64,000 nucleotides of DNA from Mycolicibacterium tokaiense (GCF_010725885.1 NZ_AP022600.1:2418001-2482000); one strand, 5' to 3'; shown: positions 17,411 to 27,198, counted from the stretch's first letter. Notes: generated from the letters alone by a model not told the origin. Numbers and translations are program-made.

Positions 17411-18147
17411 TTGGCGCCGCCGTCGACCACCAGTTCGGCGCCGGTCATGAAGCTGCTCTGGTCCGAGGCCAGGAACAGCACCGCATTGGCCAGTTCCGCC
17501 GGTTGGCCCACCCGGCCCATCGGCACCTTCGCCGCTTCCCCGTCCAGGATCTGCTGCTCCTGGCCCGCGGGCATCAGGCCGGTGAGTCCGGGCGTCTCGA
17601 TGGGTCCGGGGATGACGGTGTTGACGCGGATGCCGCGGTCGACCAGTTCGGCGGCCCAGGTGCGTCCGAGCGAGCGGATGGCGGCCTTGGACGCGGCGTA
17701 GGCGCCGAACGCGGGGGTGCCGCGGGTGGCGGCGGTGGAACCGGCCAGGATCACCGAGGCGCCGCGGTTGAGCAGGGGAAGCATGGTCTGCACGGTGAAG
17801 GTGGTGCCACCGACGTTGCGGGTCAGGGTGTCGGTCAGGTGCTCGGGGGTCTCCTCCTCCAGCGTGGCGAACTCACCGCCGCCGGCGTTGGCGAAGATGA
17901 TGTCCAGACCTGCACCGTGGCCGCGGATCTCGTCGGCGAGCCGGTGCAGGTCGTCCAGGCTGGTGATGTCGCTGCGGACACCGACGGCGCCGTTGCCCAC
18001 CTCGGCGGCGGCCTTGTCGACACCGGCCTGGCTGCGGCCGGTCAGGAAGACGTGCGCGCCCTCCTCGGCCAGCCGGGTCGCCGCGGCCAAGCCGATGCCC
18101 GAGGTGCCGCCGGTGACCAATGCCGTCTTGCCTGCCAAAAGTGCCAT
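17401..18147 (-). CDS. Short-chain dehydrogenase/reductase
   Basis: A 248-residue classical SDR with TGGTSGIGLA (cofactor), a residue pattern FANAGGG in place of NNAG, ILAGST with the catalytic Ser, YAASKAAI (Y-x3-K) and GAELVVDGGANQV at the end. Start ATG 18147 (MALLAGKTALVTGG) follows GAGGAGAAG at proper distance; the longer frame to 18216 lacks support. A perfect 12-bp palindrome lies about 60 bases upstream. The substrate is unknown. Confidence 0.88.
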   Translation of the reverse strand: MALLAGKTALVTGGTSGIGLAAATRLAEEGAHVFLTGRSQAGVDKAAAEVGNGAVGVRSDITSLDDLHRLADEIRGHGAGLDIIFANAGGGEFATLEEETPEHLTDTLTRNVGGTTFTVQTMLPLLNRGASVILAGSTAATRGTPAFGAYAASKAAIRSLGRTWAAELVDRGIRVNTVIPGPIETPGLTGLMPAGQEQQILDGEAAKVPMGRVGQPAELANAVLFLASDQSSFMTGAELVVDGGANQV

Positions 18148-18204
18148 GTCGCTTCTCCTCGCTGTGGTCCCCGAGCTGTTCGCGGGGCTACACCGAGTCA
18201 ATGC

Positions 18205-18216
18205 GTGACATGTCAC
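18205..18216. promoter_or_regulatory. Perfect palindrome upstream of the SDR gene
   Basis: GTGACATGTCAC is a perfect 12-bp palindrome located 58 bases before the SDR start at 18147 and before the tRNA on the other side. It resembles a small-regulator operator. The cognate regulator is not identified; the convergent MarR downstream is a candidate. Confidence 0.45.
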
Positions 18217-18250
18217 CTTTATTCCGGTGAGGGTGCGTCGAGAATCTGGT

Positions 18251-18325
18251 TGGAGCCCCCTGTCAGGATTGAACTGACGACCTTCGCTTTACAAGAGCGG
18301 TGCTCTACCACTGAGCTAAGGAGGC
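18251..18325 (-). tRNA. tRNA-Thr (anticodon TGT)
   Basis: Read on the minus strand, the sequence folds as a cloverleaf. The acceptor stem is GCCTCCT pairing with AGGGGGC (one G-T pair). The D arm contains AGCTCAGTGGTAGAGC, and the anticodon loop CTTGTAA gives anticodon TGT, reading ACA. The T arm has the conserved TTCAATC. The 3' CCA is encoded (18251-18253). Total length is 75 with CCA. Confidence 0.95.
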
Positions 18326-18352
18326 GGGTGGAACGGGCCACAGCTTAGTCGG

Positions 18353-19090
18353 TCACTCGTCGTGCTCGATCACCCGCTGCGATGACACCGGTCGCGACGG
18401 CGGCCTGCGGTCGAAACGCCGAGGCAGCGGTATGCGGTCGGCGATGTTGGACAGCGGGTTGACCACCGAGCTCAAGGTGATGACGGCTTCCCGCAGGGTC
18501 TCGATGGTGGGCGCCAGTGCCTCCAGGCCCGGGGCCAGCCGGTTCAGCGTGTCTGCCACGTCCGCCAACTGCTCCAGGGGGCCGTTGCGAGCGGTCAGCT
18601 TCTCGACCAGACCGCCTTCGGCCAGCAGCCGGTCGGCCAACCCGTCCTCGGCCAGCACGCGTTCGATCAGCCCGTCCTCGGACAGCAGCTGATCAACCAG
18701 CCCGCCAGGGGCCAGCGCCCGTTCCAGACCGCCGCCTTCGGCCGTCAGCTTGTCCAGCAGGCCGTCTTCGGCGGTCACCCGGTCCAGGACACCGCCGGGG
18801 GCGGTCAGGCGGTCGACCAGCCCACCCGGGCGCAGCAGCCGGTCGATCGGACCGTCCGGCGCCAGGGCCCGGCCCAGCGGCGCGTTGTCGTCCATCATCG
18901 CCGCGATGCGGTTGGCCCGGGCCACGGTGTCGTTGATGGCGAAGATGTTGGTCACCCCGGCGATGGGGGTGCCGTCGTCGCCGAGTGCGCGTTTGGCCAC
19001 GTCGAGAGCACCGCCGGCCACCCCGAGGCCGGCTTCGGCGGCAGCGAGTCCGATGCGGACCGGCGCCGTCGCCAGTGCCAGAAGGTTCAT
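18353..19090 (-). CDS. Decapeptide-repeat protein next to phoP (Rv0756c position)
   Basis: A 245-residue protein of unknown function. The N-terminus (about 1-35) is Ala-rich and amphipathic and could associate with membrane. Residues 69-178 form 11 consecutive 10-residue repeats, with consensus roughly [D/G]-G-L-x-[D/E]-[R/K]-L-[L/T]-A-[E/P]. The C-terminal part (about 180-225) is helical, and the tail is basic. It diverges from phoP, with a probable PhoP box in between, at the position occupied by Rv0756c in M. tuberculosis. The repeat suggests an elongated, regularly repeating structure. No enzymatic motif was seen. Confidence 0.8.
   Translation of the reverse strand: MNLLALATAPVRIGLAAAEAGLGVAGGALDVAKRALGDDGTPIAGVTNIFAINDTVARANRIAAMMDDNAPLGRALAPDGPIDRLLRPGGLVDRLTAPGGVLDRVTAEDGLLDKLTAEGGGLERALAPGGLVDQLLSEDGLIERVLAEDGLADRLLAEGGLVEKLTARNGPLEQLADVADTLNRLAPGLEALAPTIETLREAVITLSSVVNPLSNIADRIPLPRRFDRRPPSRPVSSQRVIEHDE
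18557..18886 (-). repeat. Eleven 30-bp units encoding decapeptide repeats
   Basis: Exactly 330 bases encode 11 in-frame decapeptides with no spacer, for example DGPIDRLLRP, GGLVDRLTAP, DGLLDKLTAE, DGLIERVLAE and DGLADRLLAE. The protein period is strict while DNA identity between units is only moderate, so this is an old, selected repeat and not a recent slippage array. Confidence 0.85.
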
Positions 19091-19146
19091 CCGGCCAGTT
19101 TAGGTCCGCGGACCACCGTTACCGGCGGTATCGTGAAGAAGCGGAC

Positions 19147-19164
19147 TCACAGGAAGTGCACAGC
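19147..19164 (+). promoter_or_regulatory. Probable PhoP box (7-4-7 direct repeat) upstream of phoP
   Basis: TCACAGG, four bases, then GCACAGC: two near-identical 7-base direct repeats with 11-base periodicity. This matches the known mycobacterial PhoP recognition pattern (TCACAGC-N4-TCACAGC). It lies 40-58 bases before the phoP start at 19205, which fits autoregulation. It could also act on the divergent gene at 19090. Confidence 0.7.
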
Positions 19165-19204
19165 TGACTACCTGGTGCTGCACAAGGAACTGGTAGGAGA
19201 TTGG

Positions 19205-19930
19205 ATGCTCATGGGAGCGCCAGCATCAGCAGTCACCAAACCCGAGGCCAGGGTGCTGGTCGTCGATGACGAGACCAACATCGTCGAGCTACTGTCCGTG
19301 AGCCTGAAATTCCAGGGTTTCGAGGTGTACACCGCGGTCAGTGGCCCGGCGGCACTCGACCGGGCCCGTGAGGTCAAACCGGACGCGGTCATCCTCGACG
19401 TGATGATGCCCGGCATGGACGGATTCGGAGTGCTGCGAAGGCTGCGAGCCGACGGCATCGACGCCCCTGCGTTGTTCCTGACCGCCCGCGACAGCCTCCA
19501 GGACAAGATCGCCGGTCTGACCCTGGGCGCCGACGACTACGTCACCAAGCCCTTCAGTCTCGAAGAGGTGGTGGCCCGGTTGCGCGTGATCCTGCGCCGT
19601 ACCGGCAAGACCACCGAGGAGCCGAAGAACTCCCGGCTGGTCTTCGCCGACATCGAACTCGACGAGGACACCCACGAGGTCTGGAAGGCCGGCGAGCCTG
19701 TCTCGCTGTCGCCCACCGAATTCACCCTGCTGCGCTACTTCGTCATCAATGCAGGCACCGTGCTGTCCAAACCGAAGATCCTCGACCACGTGTGGCGCTA
19801 CGACTTCGGCGGCGACGTCAATGTCGTGGAGTCTTACGTGTCCTACCTGCGTCGCAAAATCGACACCGGTGACAAGCGACTGCTGCACACCCTGCGCGGT
19901 GTCGGATATGTCCTCAGAGAGCCGCGGTAG
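19205..19930 (+). CDS. phoP: Two-component response regulator PhoP
   Basis: A 241-residue OmpR/PhoB-family regulator that controls envelope lipids, pH adaptation and virulence-type functions in mycobacteria. The receiver domain has the acidic pair Asp21/Asp22, phospho-acceptor Asp65 (VILDVMMPGMDGF) and the conserved VTKPF Lys. The C-terminal winged helix ends KILDHVWRYDFGGDVNVVESYVSYLRRKI and LHTLRGVGYVLREPR. Most of the protein is identical to my recollection of M. tuberculosis PhoP. ATG 19205 follows AGGAG by 5 bases; ATG 19211 is possible, and the frame open to 19133 would include the PhoP box. phoR follows 17 bases downstream. Confidence 0.96.
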   Translation: MLMGAPASAVTKPEARVLVVDDETNIVELLSVSLKFQGFEVYTAVSGPAALDRAREVKPDAVILDVMMPGMDGFGVLRRLRADGIDAPALFLTARDSLQDKIAGLTLGADDYVTKPFSLEEVVARLRVILRRTGKTTEEPKNSRLVFADIELDEDTHEVWKAGEPVSLSPTEFTLLRYFVINAGTVLSKPKILDHVWRYDFGGDVNVVESYVSYLRRKIDTGDKRLLHTLRGVGYVLREPR

Positions 19931-19947
19931 TCGCGGACACTGTTTTC

Positions 19948-21405
19948 ATGGCCCAGTACTTACGCCGAGGAGTGCCACTGCGGGTGGCGCTGGTGGCGGC
20001 GACCCTGGTGCTGGTGGCATTGGGGCTGCTGGCCTCGGGCATCGCCGTCACCACGATCATGAGCCACAGCATGATGAGCCGCGTCGACCAGACCCTGGTG
20101 GACGCGTCGCAGAGCTGGGCGCAGGAACCACGGCCCATGTCGGCGCCGCCGTACGAGGGTCCCAACCCGCAACGTCCCCCGTCGAGCTTCTACGTCCGGG
20201 GCATCAGCAGCGACGGCCGGGTCTGGATGGCGGTCAACGACCGCGACGCCGAACCCGCCCTGCCCAATCACAACGACGTCGGACCCATCCCGACCACCGT
20301 CGGTTCCCTGGACGGGTCGCACGTGCAGTGGCGGGCGGTCTCGGTCCGCGGCTCCCACGGTGAGCTGACCACCGTCGCCATCGACCTCTCCGATGTGCAG
20401 TCGACCATGCGCTCCCTGGTCTACACCCAGTTGGGTATCGGGGTGGCCGTGCTGCTGGTGTTGGGCGTGGTCAGCTTCGCCGTGGTGCGCCGCAGCCTGC
20501 GACCGTTGGCCGAGGTCGAGGAGACTGCCGCCGCCATCGCCGCCGGCGAGCTCGATCGTCGTGTGCCGCAACGGGACCCGCGCACCGAGGTGGGCCGGCT
20601 GTCGTTGGCGCTCAACGGCATGCTGGCCCAGATCCAGGGAGCGGTGGCCGCGTCGGAGGACTCCGCGGAAAACGCTCGCCGCTCCGAAGAACGCATGCGC
20701 CGCTTCATCACCGACGCCAGCCACGAATTACGCACCCCGCTGACCACCATCCGCGGGTTCGCCGAGCTCTACCGCCAGGGCGCCGCCCGGGACGTCGAGA
20801 TGCTGATGTCCCGCATCGAAAGCGAATCCAGCCGGATGGGGCTGCTGGTGGAAGACCTGCTGCTGCTGGCCCGCCTGGACGCGCAGCGCCCGCTGGATCA
20901 GCACCGGGTGGATCTGCTGGCGCTCGCCACCGACGCCGTGCACGACGCACAGTCGGTGGCTCCGCGGCGCCGGGTCGCGATGGAGGTCTTCGACGGCCCG
21001 GGCACCCCCGAGGTGATCGGCGACGAACCCCGGCTGCGTCAGGTGCTGGGCAACCTGGTGGCCAACGCCATCCAGCACACCCCGGAGACCGCCGGCATCA
21101 CCGTGCGGGTGGGCACCGAGGGTGACAGCGCCATCCTCGAAGTGGCCGACGAGGGCCCGGGTATCAGCGAGGACGACGCCCAGCGGGTATTCGAGCGGTT
21201 CTATCGCACCGACTCCTCACGCGACCGCGCGAGCGGGGGAACCGGGCTGGGCCTGTCGATCGTCGACTCACTGGTGTACGCGCACGGCGGCACGGTGAAG
21301 GTGACCACCGCACCCGGACAGGGATGCCGGTTCGAGGTCCGGCTCCCGCGCTTCAACGACGTGGGCGCCGACGTCGCCGAAGACGCTCACGCCACCGTCA
21401 GCTGA
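19948..21405 (+). CDS. phoR: Sensor histidine kinase PhoR
   Basis: A 485-residue membrane sensor kinase for PhoP. It has membrane helix 1 (about 13-36), an extracytoplasmic sensor region of about 125 residues with Pro-rich stretches, membrane helix 2 (about 163-185), and a HAMP region. The HisKA motif [15 protein letters not shown] has phospho-acceptor His259. HATPase motifs are [11 protein letters not shown] (N box), DEGPGIS (G1) and [10 protein letters not shown] (G2). It lies 17 bases after phoP and is clearly cotranscribed. The 3' end overlaps the convergent HIT gene by 8 bases. Confidence 0.95.
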   Translation: MAQYLRRGVPLRVALVAATLVLVALGLLASGIAVTTIMSHSMMSRVDQTLVDASQSWAQEPRPMSAPPYEGPNPQRPPSSFYVRGISSDGRVWMAVNDRDAEPALPNHNDVGPIPTTVGSLDGSHVQWRAVSVRGSHGELTTVAIDLSDVQSTMRSLVYTQLGIGVAVLLVLGVVSFAVVRRSLRPLAEVEETAAAIAAGELDRRVPQRDPRTEVGRLSLALNGMLAQIQGAVAASEDSAENARRSEERMRRFITDASHELRTPLTTIRGFAELYRQGAARDVEMLMSRIESESSRMGLLVEDLLLLARLDAQRPLDQHRVDLLALATDAVHDAQSVAPRRRVAMEVFDGPGTPEVIGDEPRLRQVLGNLVANAIQHTPETAGITVRVGTEGDSAILEVADEGPGISEDDAQRVFERFYRTDSSRDRASGGTGLGLSIVDSLVYAHGGTVKVTTAPGQGCRFEVRLPRFNDVGADVAEDAHATVS

Positions 21406-21802
21406 GCTCCGCCAGCGCGGCGACGATCTTGGCCTGCGCCTCGTCCAGCGATTCCGCGGACGGGTTGGGATCGGCGTTGGAGATGTTGACGTCATCCAGG
21501 GTGTAGGCCGGGAAGACGTGCAGATGCAGGTGCGGCACCTCGAGGCCCGCAATCAGCAGGCCCGCGCGGGGAGCGTCGAAGGCCTTGATCACTGCCTGGC
21601 CGATCCGCTGTGTCAGCGCCGTGATACGCCCCCACACCGCGGGATCGACGTCCTGCCACTGGTCGATCTCCGCGCGCGGCACCACCAGCACGTGGCCCTG
21701 GGTCACCGGGGCGATCGTGAGGAACGCGACGAACTCGTCGTCCTCGTAGACGAAGCGCCCCGGCAACTCCCGGTTGATGATCTTGGTGAAGACAGATGCC
21801 AT
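21398..21802 (-). CDS. HIT-domain nucleotide-binding protein (Rv0759c-like)
   Basis: A 134-residue histidine-triad hydrolase. The hallmark [10 protein letters not shown] lies at about residues 97-106, preceded by [14 protein letters not shown] and [16 protein letters not shown]. The family hydrolyses nucleoside phosphoramidates or dinucleotides. It sits between phoR and adhB, as in M. tuberculosis. No zinc-binding Cys pair is present. Its physiological substrate is unknown. Confidence 0.9.
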   Translation of the reverse strand: MASVFTKIINRELPGRFVYEDDEFVAFLTIAPVTQGHVLVVPRAEIDQWQDVDPAVWGRITALTQRIGQAVIKAFDAPRAGLLIAGLEVPHLHLHVFPAYTLDDVNISNADPNPSAESLDEAQAKIVAALAELS

Positions 21803-21826
21803 GCAGCCCAGCCTATGGGCTCAACC

Positions 21827-22957
21827 TCAGCGGTCGGCGTCGGTGTACCGGATGACGCCGCGGATGTTGCGGCCCTCGAGCATGTCCCGGTAGCCGTCGT
21901 TGATCTGCTCCAGCTGGTACTGGCGCGTCACCATGTCGTCGAGGTTCAGCCGTCCCGCCTTGTACATCGACAGCAGCTGCGGGATGTCGTGGTGCGGGTT
22001 GCCGCCACCGAAGATGGTGCCCTGCAGGTTCTTCTGCAGCAGCGTCAGCATGGACAGGTTCAGCGTCACGTCCGACTTGGCCATGTTCGCCACCGCGGTC
22101 ACGACGCAGGTGCCGCCCTTGGCGGTGATGTTGAGGTAGTTGTCGATCTCCTCGCCGTGCAGCTCACCGGTGGTGATGATCGTCTTGGCCGCCATCCGTC
22201 CCGCAGTGATCTCCGCGACGCCGGCCATGGCGGCGAAGATATCGGGGTAAGCGTGCGTGGCGCCGAATTTCAGCGCCTGGTCCCGCTTCCACTCGACCGG
22301 GTCGACGGCGAAGATGTTGCGCGCGCCGGCGTTCAGCGCGCCCTGTAGCGCTCCCATGCCGACACCGCCGATGCCCGCGATCACGACGTCGTCACCGGGG
22401 CGGACGTTGGCGCTGCGCACCGCGGAGCCGTACCCGGTGGTGACGCCACAGCCGACGAGGCACGCGACCTCGAACGGGATCGACGGGTCGATCTTCACCA
22501 CCGAGCTCTTGTGCACCACCATGTAGGGGCTGAACGTGCCGAGCAGGGTCATCGGGATCACGGGCGTGCCGTCAGCGGAATGGATGCGGTGGGTGTTGTC
22601 GGAGACGGCGGTGCCCTGGAGCAACATCGCTCCCAGGTCGCAGAGGTTACGCAGGCCGGCCTGGCAGGACGGACACGCACCACACGACGGGATGAACGAG
22701 AGGACGACGTGATCCCCCGGCTCGATGCCTTCGACGCCGGGGCCCACTTCGGTCACCACGCCGGCACCCTCGTGGCCGCCCAGCACCGGGAACCCTGCCA
22801 TCGGGATGTCGCCGGTGACCAGGTGGTGGTCGGAATGGCACATGCCCGACGCTTCCATCTGGATCTTCACCTCGTCCTTGACGGGGTCACCGATCTCGAT
22901 CTCCTCGATCGTCCACGGTTGGTTGAACTCCCAGATGAGTGCGCCTTTGGTCTTCAT
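21827..22957 (-). CDS. adhB: NDMA-type zinc alcohol dehydrogenase AdhB
   Basis: A 376-residue zinc-dependent MDR alcohol dehydrogenase. The catalytic zinc site is ASGMCHSDHH with GHEGAGVV; the structural zinc cluster is CGACPSCQAGLRNLC; and the cofactor motif is GIGGVGMGALQGA. This clade (Rv0761c in M. tuberculosis) holds its nicotinamide tightly and is thought to depend on mycofactocin for reoxidation in vivo, with NDMA as the artificial acceptor in vitro. Length matches the family. A short dyad lies upstream. It follows the NTF2-like/ferredoxin/cyp51 genes on the same strand, 92 bases away. Confidence 0.92.
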   Translation of the reverse strand: MKTKGALIWEFNQPWTIEEIEIGDPVKDEVKIQMEASGMCHSDHHLVTGDIPMAGFPVLGGHEGAGVVTEVGPGVEGIEPGDHVVLSFIPSCGACPSCQAGLRNLCDLGAMLLQGTAVSDNTHRIHSADGTPVIPMTLLGTFSPYMVVHKSSVVKIDPSIPFEVACLVGCGVTTGYGSAVRSANVRPGDDVVIAGIGGVGMGALQGALNAGARNIFAVDPVEWKRDQALKFGATHAYPDIFAAMAGVAEITAGRMAAKTIITTGELHGEEIDNYLNITAKGGTCVVTAVANMAKSDVTLNLSMLTLLQKNLQGTIFGGGNPHHDIPQLLSMYKAGRLNLDDMVTRQYQLEQINDGYRDMLEGRNIRGVIRYTDADR

Positions 22958-22992
22958 CTCTCCTGCTTTCGAACGTGCGGTCCTGCTAACAG

Positions 22993-23007
22993 ACTAGAGG
23001 CTCTAGT
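22993..23007. promoter_or_regulatory. Dyad upstream of adhB
   Basis: ACTAGAG, one base, then CTCTAGT is a perfect 7-1-7 inverted repeat. Short flanking matches (CTAA/TTAG) extend it imperfectly. It lies 36-50 bases upstream of the adhB start, in a good operator position. It may be a TetR-class site, and the TetR gene at 27195-27788 is the nearest candidate. Confidence 0.45.
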
Positions 23008-23049
23008 TAGCCACATCACAGGGTCCCGAGCAAGCGCTTGGCTGATGCG

Positions 23050-23804
<755 letters not shown>

Positions 23805-25160
23805 TCAGCCCCGGGCTCGCCTGCGGTACCGGACGGTGGCCGGGCGGGCCAGCTGCACCACCATCTTGCTGTGGTCGTTGCGGTAGGTCTCCGGGGGCTG
23901 CGCCATCTCGAACTCATAGTCGCGCAACAAGACCGAGAAGATGGCCTTGATCTGCATCTGGGCGAAGGCGGCGCCCACGCAACGGTGCTTGCCGGCCCCG
24001 AACGGGATCCAGGTCCAGCGGTTGATCAGGTCTTCCTGGCGCGGCTTGTTGTAGCGGTCCGGATCGAAGGCGTCCGGATCCGGGAAGTCCTCCGGGATCC
24101 GGTTGGAGATCGCCGGAGAGGCTGCCACCATCTGACCCTTGTGGATGGGGTGGCCCGCGACCTCGAATTCGTCCTGAGCCACCCGCATCAGGATGATCAG
24201 CGGCGGGTGCAGCCGTAGCGTCTCCTTGAGAGCGTTGTCTATCTTCGGAATCTGGCGCAGCGCATGGAAACTCACCTCCTGGCCGTCGGAGTACAGCTCG
24301 TCGAGTTCGGCCTGTACCTGGGCGTAGTACTCGGGGTGGCGCAGCAGCTCGATCAGCGTCCAGCTCGAGGTGCCCGAGCTGGTGTGGTGCCCGGCGAACA
24401 TCAACGAGATGAACATGCCGGTGACCTCATTGGCCGAGAACCGCGGATTGCCCTCGTCGTCGGTGATCGAGACCAGCACGTCGAGCAGGTCGCGGTCACT
24501 CTTGTCCGTCGGCGGATTGGCGATCCGGCCGTTCATCACCTCGGCCACCAACTCCACCAGGTTGGCGCGGGCCTCGTCCCGGATGCGGAAGCTCTCGATC
24601 GGCAGGTACGGGTCGACGTAGCACAGCGGGTCGGTACCCCGCTCCAGCAGGTGGTAATAGTTGGCGAACCTGGAATCCAGCTGGTTGCGGAACTTCAACC
24701 CGATCAGGCAGGCGGTCGAGGTGTAGATGGTGAGTTCGGCGAAGAACTCCAGCAGATCGATCTCGCCGGCATCACCCCAGTTCTCGATCATCCGGCGGAC
24801 TTCGTTCTCGATGGTCGCCGCGTGACCCTTCATCTGCTCGCCGCGCAACGCGGTGTTGTGCAACATCTCCGCCCGCCGCTCGGGGTCGGCGTCGAACACC
24901 ACCCCTTCACCGAAGATCGGCGTCATGAACGGATACGCCTGCGCCTGGTTGAGCTCGCTGTCCGAGGACCGGAAGAAGAACTCGTTGGCCTCGGCGCCCG
25001 ACAGCATGACTACCTGCTTGTCGGCCAGCTGGAACCACCCGACGTCGCCGCATTCTTCGCGGATCCGGGTCATCAGGCCGATCGGGTCGGTGCGGAACTC
25101 CTCGAGATGGCCGTGTTCCTCTTCACCCCCGGAGACCCGGGGAACTACCGCGGTGGTCAT
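23805..25160 (-). CDS. cyp51: Sterol 14-alpha-demethylase CYP51
   Basis: A 451-residue P450, the same length as M. tuberculosis CYP51. Heme-binding motif FGAGKHRCVGAAF has Cys394, also at the same number. The I-helix reads MFAGHHTSSGTSSW, the ExxR is KETLRLHPPL, and the substrate-recognition region is SELNQAQAYPFMTPIFGEGVVFD. CYP51 removes the 14-alpha methyl group from sterols; the natural bacterial substrate is uncertain and it is an azole target. The start MTTAVVPRVSGG at 25160 overlaps the upstream SDR stop (ATGA). The frame open to 25394 lies inside the SDR gene. Confidence 0.96.
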   Translation of the reverse strand: MTTAVVPRVSGGEEEHGHLEEFRTDPIGLMTRIREECGDVGWFQLADKQVVMLSGAEANEFFFRSSDSELNQAQAYPFMTPIFGEGVVFDADPERRAEMLHNTALRGEQMKGHAATIENEVRRMIENWGDAGEIDLLEFFAELTIYTSTACLIGLKFRNQLDSRFANYYHLLERGTDPLCYVDPYLPIESFRIRDEARANLVELVAEVMNGRIANPPTDKSDRDLLDVLVSITDDEGNPRFSANEVTGMFISLMFAGHHTSSGTSSWTLIELLRHPEYYAQVQAELDELYSDGQEVSFHALRQIPKIDNALKETLRLHPPLIILMRVAQDEFEVAGHPIHKGQMVAASPAISNRIPEDFPDPDAFDPDRYNKPRQEDLINRWTWIPFGAGKHRCVGAAFAQMQIKAIFSVLLRDYEFEMAQPPETYRNDHSKMVVQLARPATVRYRRRARG

Positions 25161-25984
25161 GTGCTCGGCATTCCTTCCTCGCCCAGGGCGAGTTTCTGGC
25201 GGTCGGTGGTGGTGGCCAGCGGGGCTTCGGGCTGTAGCTCCATGGTGGCGATGAACCCGCCGCGTGGGGTCTCGGCGACGAAGGTGATGGCGCGGGCCAG
25301 GTCCGACGCGCGCAGGAAGTAGTCGTGGCGGGCCTGCCCCCACTTGGCCCAATCCTGGAGTGCAGGACCGATTTTCTCGGCAGGCAGGCTCCACCCCATA
25401 GAGGTTTTGGTGGGGCCGGGGTGCACGATGGACGCCCGCACGCCGGTGCCTTCGAGCTCCATCTGAAAGTTGTTCACCATGGCCACCAATGCGGCCTTGG
25501 CGGCGCCGTAGGCGCCCATGTGGGGCCGCTGCCGTAGCGAGACGTCGGAGCCGACGAAGATCAGGTCGCCGCGCTGACGCTCGAGCATCCCGGGCAGCAC
25601 TGCGGACGCGAGCTGGAATGCACCGACCAGATGGATCTGCAGTTGTGACTCGAATTCGGCGCCGGTGATCTCGGCGAGCTTGCCGAAGTAGGTGTCGCCC
25701 GCGCCGGCCACCAGCACCTCGATGTCGCCGAGCGCGGCAGTCGCCTCTGCGACAAAGGATGTCACCGAGTCGGGGTCGGTGACATCGAGGTGGAAGCCGA
25801 CCGCCTCACCGCCGTCGGCGTTGATCTTGCCCACCAGGTCGGCGATCTTCTCGACGCGCCGGGCGCCCAGGGCCACCGGGAAGCCGCGGCGGGCGAGTTC
25901 GATGGCGGTGGCCTCGCCGATTCCGGACGAGGCGCCGGCCACGATGGCGGGCCGGCGTTCGGGCAGGGGTGCGAAACGGGGCAT
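25157..25984 (-). CDS. Short-chain dehydrogenase in the cyp51 operon (Rv0765c-like)
   Basis: A 275-residue SDR. The cofactor motif is AGASSGIGEA, then VAGAGDTYF in place of NNAG, FVGSDVS with the catalytic Ser, and YGAAKAAL (Y-x3-K). The C-terminal 60 residues extend past the usual fold (FIATMELQPEAPLATTTDRQ). It is located between cyp123 and cyp51, overlapping both at start and stop, so it probably acts on the same or a linked substrate. Length and order match Rv0765c. Confidence 0.9.
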   Translation of the reverse strand: MPRFAPLPERRPAIVAGASSGIGEATAIELARRGFPVALGARRVEKIADLVGKINADGGEAVGFHLDVTDPDSVTSFVAEATAALGDIEVLVAGAGDTYFGKLAEITGAEFESQLQIHLVGAFQLASAVLPGMLERQRGDLIFVGSDVSLRQRPHMGAYGAAKAALVAMVNNFQMELEGTGVRASIVHPGPTKTSMGWSLPAEKIGPALQDWAKWGQARHDYFLRASDLARAITFVAETPRGGFIATMELQPEAPLATTTDRQKLALGEEGMPST

Positions 25985-27198
25985 CAGCCGATCTCCAGTC
26001 TCATGGGCAGGGTGGCGAATCCGCGGACGTTGCTGGAGTGGACCCGTACGGCGTGGTCCTCGTCCACCTCGAATCCGCGGATGCGCTTGAACAGTTCGGT
26101 GAGCGCCACCCGCGCCTCCATCCTGGCCAGGTGCGCGCCCAGGCAGAAGTGGGCGCCGCTGCCGAAGCTCATCAGTCTGGACCCGATCTCCCGGCCGATG
26201 ATGAAATCGTCCGGATTCTCGAAGACCCGCTCGTCGCGGTGTGCCGAACCGGGCAGCAGCAGCAGAACGTCACCGTCGGCGAGGGTGGTGCCGTAGAGCT
26301 CCAGTTCGCCTTGCACCGTGCGCGCGAGGATCTGACTGGATGTGTCGTAGCGCAGCGTCTCCTCGACCCACAGCGGGATGCGGCTGAGGTCGTCGTACAC
26401 CGGTTGCAGCTGATCAGGATGACGATGCCCCCAGAAGGCGGCGTTGGCCAGCAGTTTGGTGGTGGTCTCGTTGCCGGCGATGACCATCAGGAACATGAAG
26501 CCCAGCACTTCGTCGTCGGTGAGGCGGTCGCCGTCGATCTCGGCGGCCAGGAGCGCGGACGTCAGGTCGTCGGTGGGGTTCGCCCGGCGCTGCGCCACCA
26601 TGTCCTGGTAGTAGACGATCAGGTTGAGCGACGCCTCGATGGCCTCCGGCGGCACATCGGTGACGCCTTCGTCGCGGTGCATCACCCCGTCGGCCCACGC
26701 CCGCACCTGATCGCGGTCGGCGTGCGGGACGCCCATGAGCTCGGAGATGACGTCCATCGGCAGCTTGCCGGCGAACTCGTTCACATAGTCGACGCTTGCC
26801 CCGCCGGCGGCTTTGTCCACCATGGTGTCCAGGTGTTCGACGGCGATCTCGGTGACCCGTGATTCCAGCTCGCGAATACGCCTGGGGGTGAAGCCTTTCG
26901 ACACCAGGGTGCGCAGCCGCAGATGGGCCGGGTCGTCCATCGCCAGGAAGGACATGGTTTTGGCGGCGTGCGGTCCGCGTGAGGCGGGGTCCAGCGACAC
27001 GCCGAACTTGTTCGACAACGTCGTGCTGTTCCGGAATCCGGCCAGGACGTCGTGGTGCCGCGACAGCGCCCAGAATCCGAGGTCGTCGTTGCGGTAGAGG
27101 GGGGCCTGGTCGCGCAACCGCCGGTAGTACGGGTACGGGTCCTCGTGGAAGTCGTAGTCATAGGGATCGAGAACGACCTTCTCGGCTGAAGCAGTCAT
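25984..27198 (-). CDS. cyp123: Cytochrome P450 CYP123 family
   Basis: A 404-residue P450. Heme motif FGSGAHFCLGAHLAR has Cys352, the I-helix is VIAGNETTTKLL, the ExxR is EETLRYDTSS, and the N-terminus is MTASAEKVVLDPYDYDFHEDPYP. ATG 27198 overlaps the TetR stop (ATGA). The much longer open frame (to 27849) runs through the TetR gene and is not used. The substrate is unknown. The position next to CYP51 matches Rv0766c. Electron supply by the ferredoxin at 23592 is plausible. Confidence 0.92.
   Translation of the reverse strand: MTASAEKVVLDPYDYDFHEDPYPYYRRLRDQAPLYRNDDLGFWALSRHHDVLAGFRNSTTLSNKFGVSLDPASRGPHAAKTMSFLAMDDPAHLRLRTLVSKGFTPRRIRELESRVTEIAVEHLDTMVDKAAGGASVDYVNEFAGKLPMDVISELMGVPHADRDQVRAWADGVMHRDEGVTDVPPEAIEASLNLIVYYQDMVAQRRANPTDDLTSALLAAEIDGDRLTDDEVLGFMFLMVIAGNETTTKLLANAAFWGHRHPDQLQPVYDDLSRIPLWVEETLRYDTSSQILARTVQGELELYGTTLADGDVLLLLPGSAHRDERVFENPDDFIIGREIGSRLMSFGSGAHFCLGAHLARMEARVALTELFKRIRGFEVDEDHAVRVHSSNVRGFATLPMRLEIG

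Noticed and set aside
18557..18886. Regular 30-bp periodicity considered as a CRISPR array or minisatellite
   Set aside because: Units are contiguous, in frame, differ in DNA sequence and encode a continuous decapeptide pattern, with no spacers.
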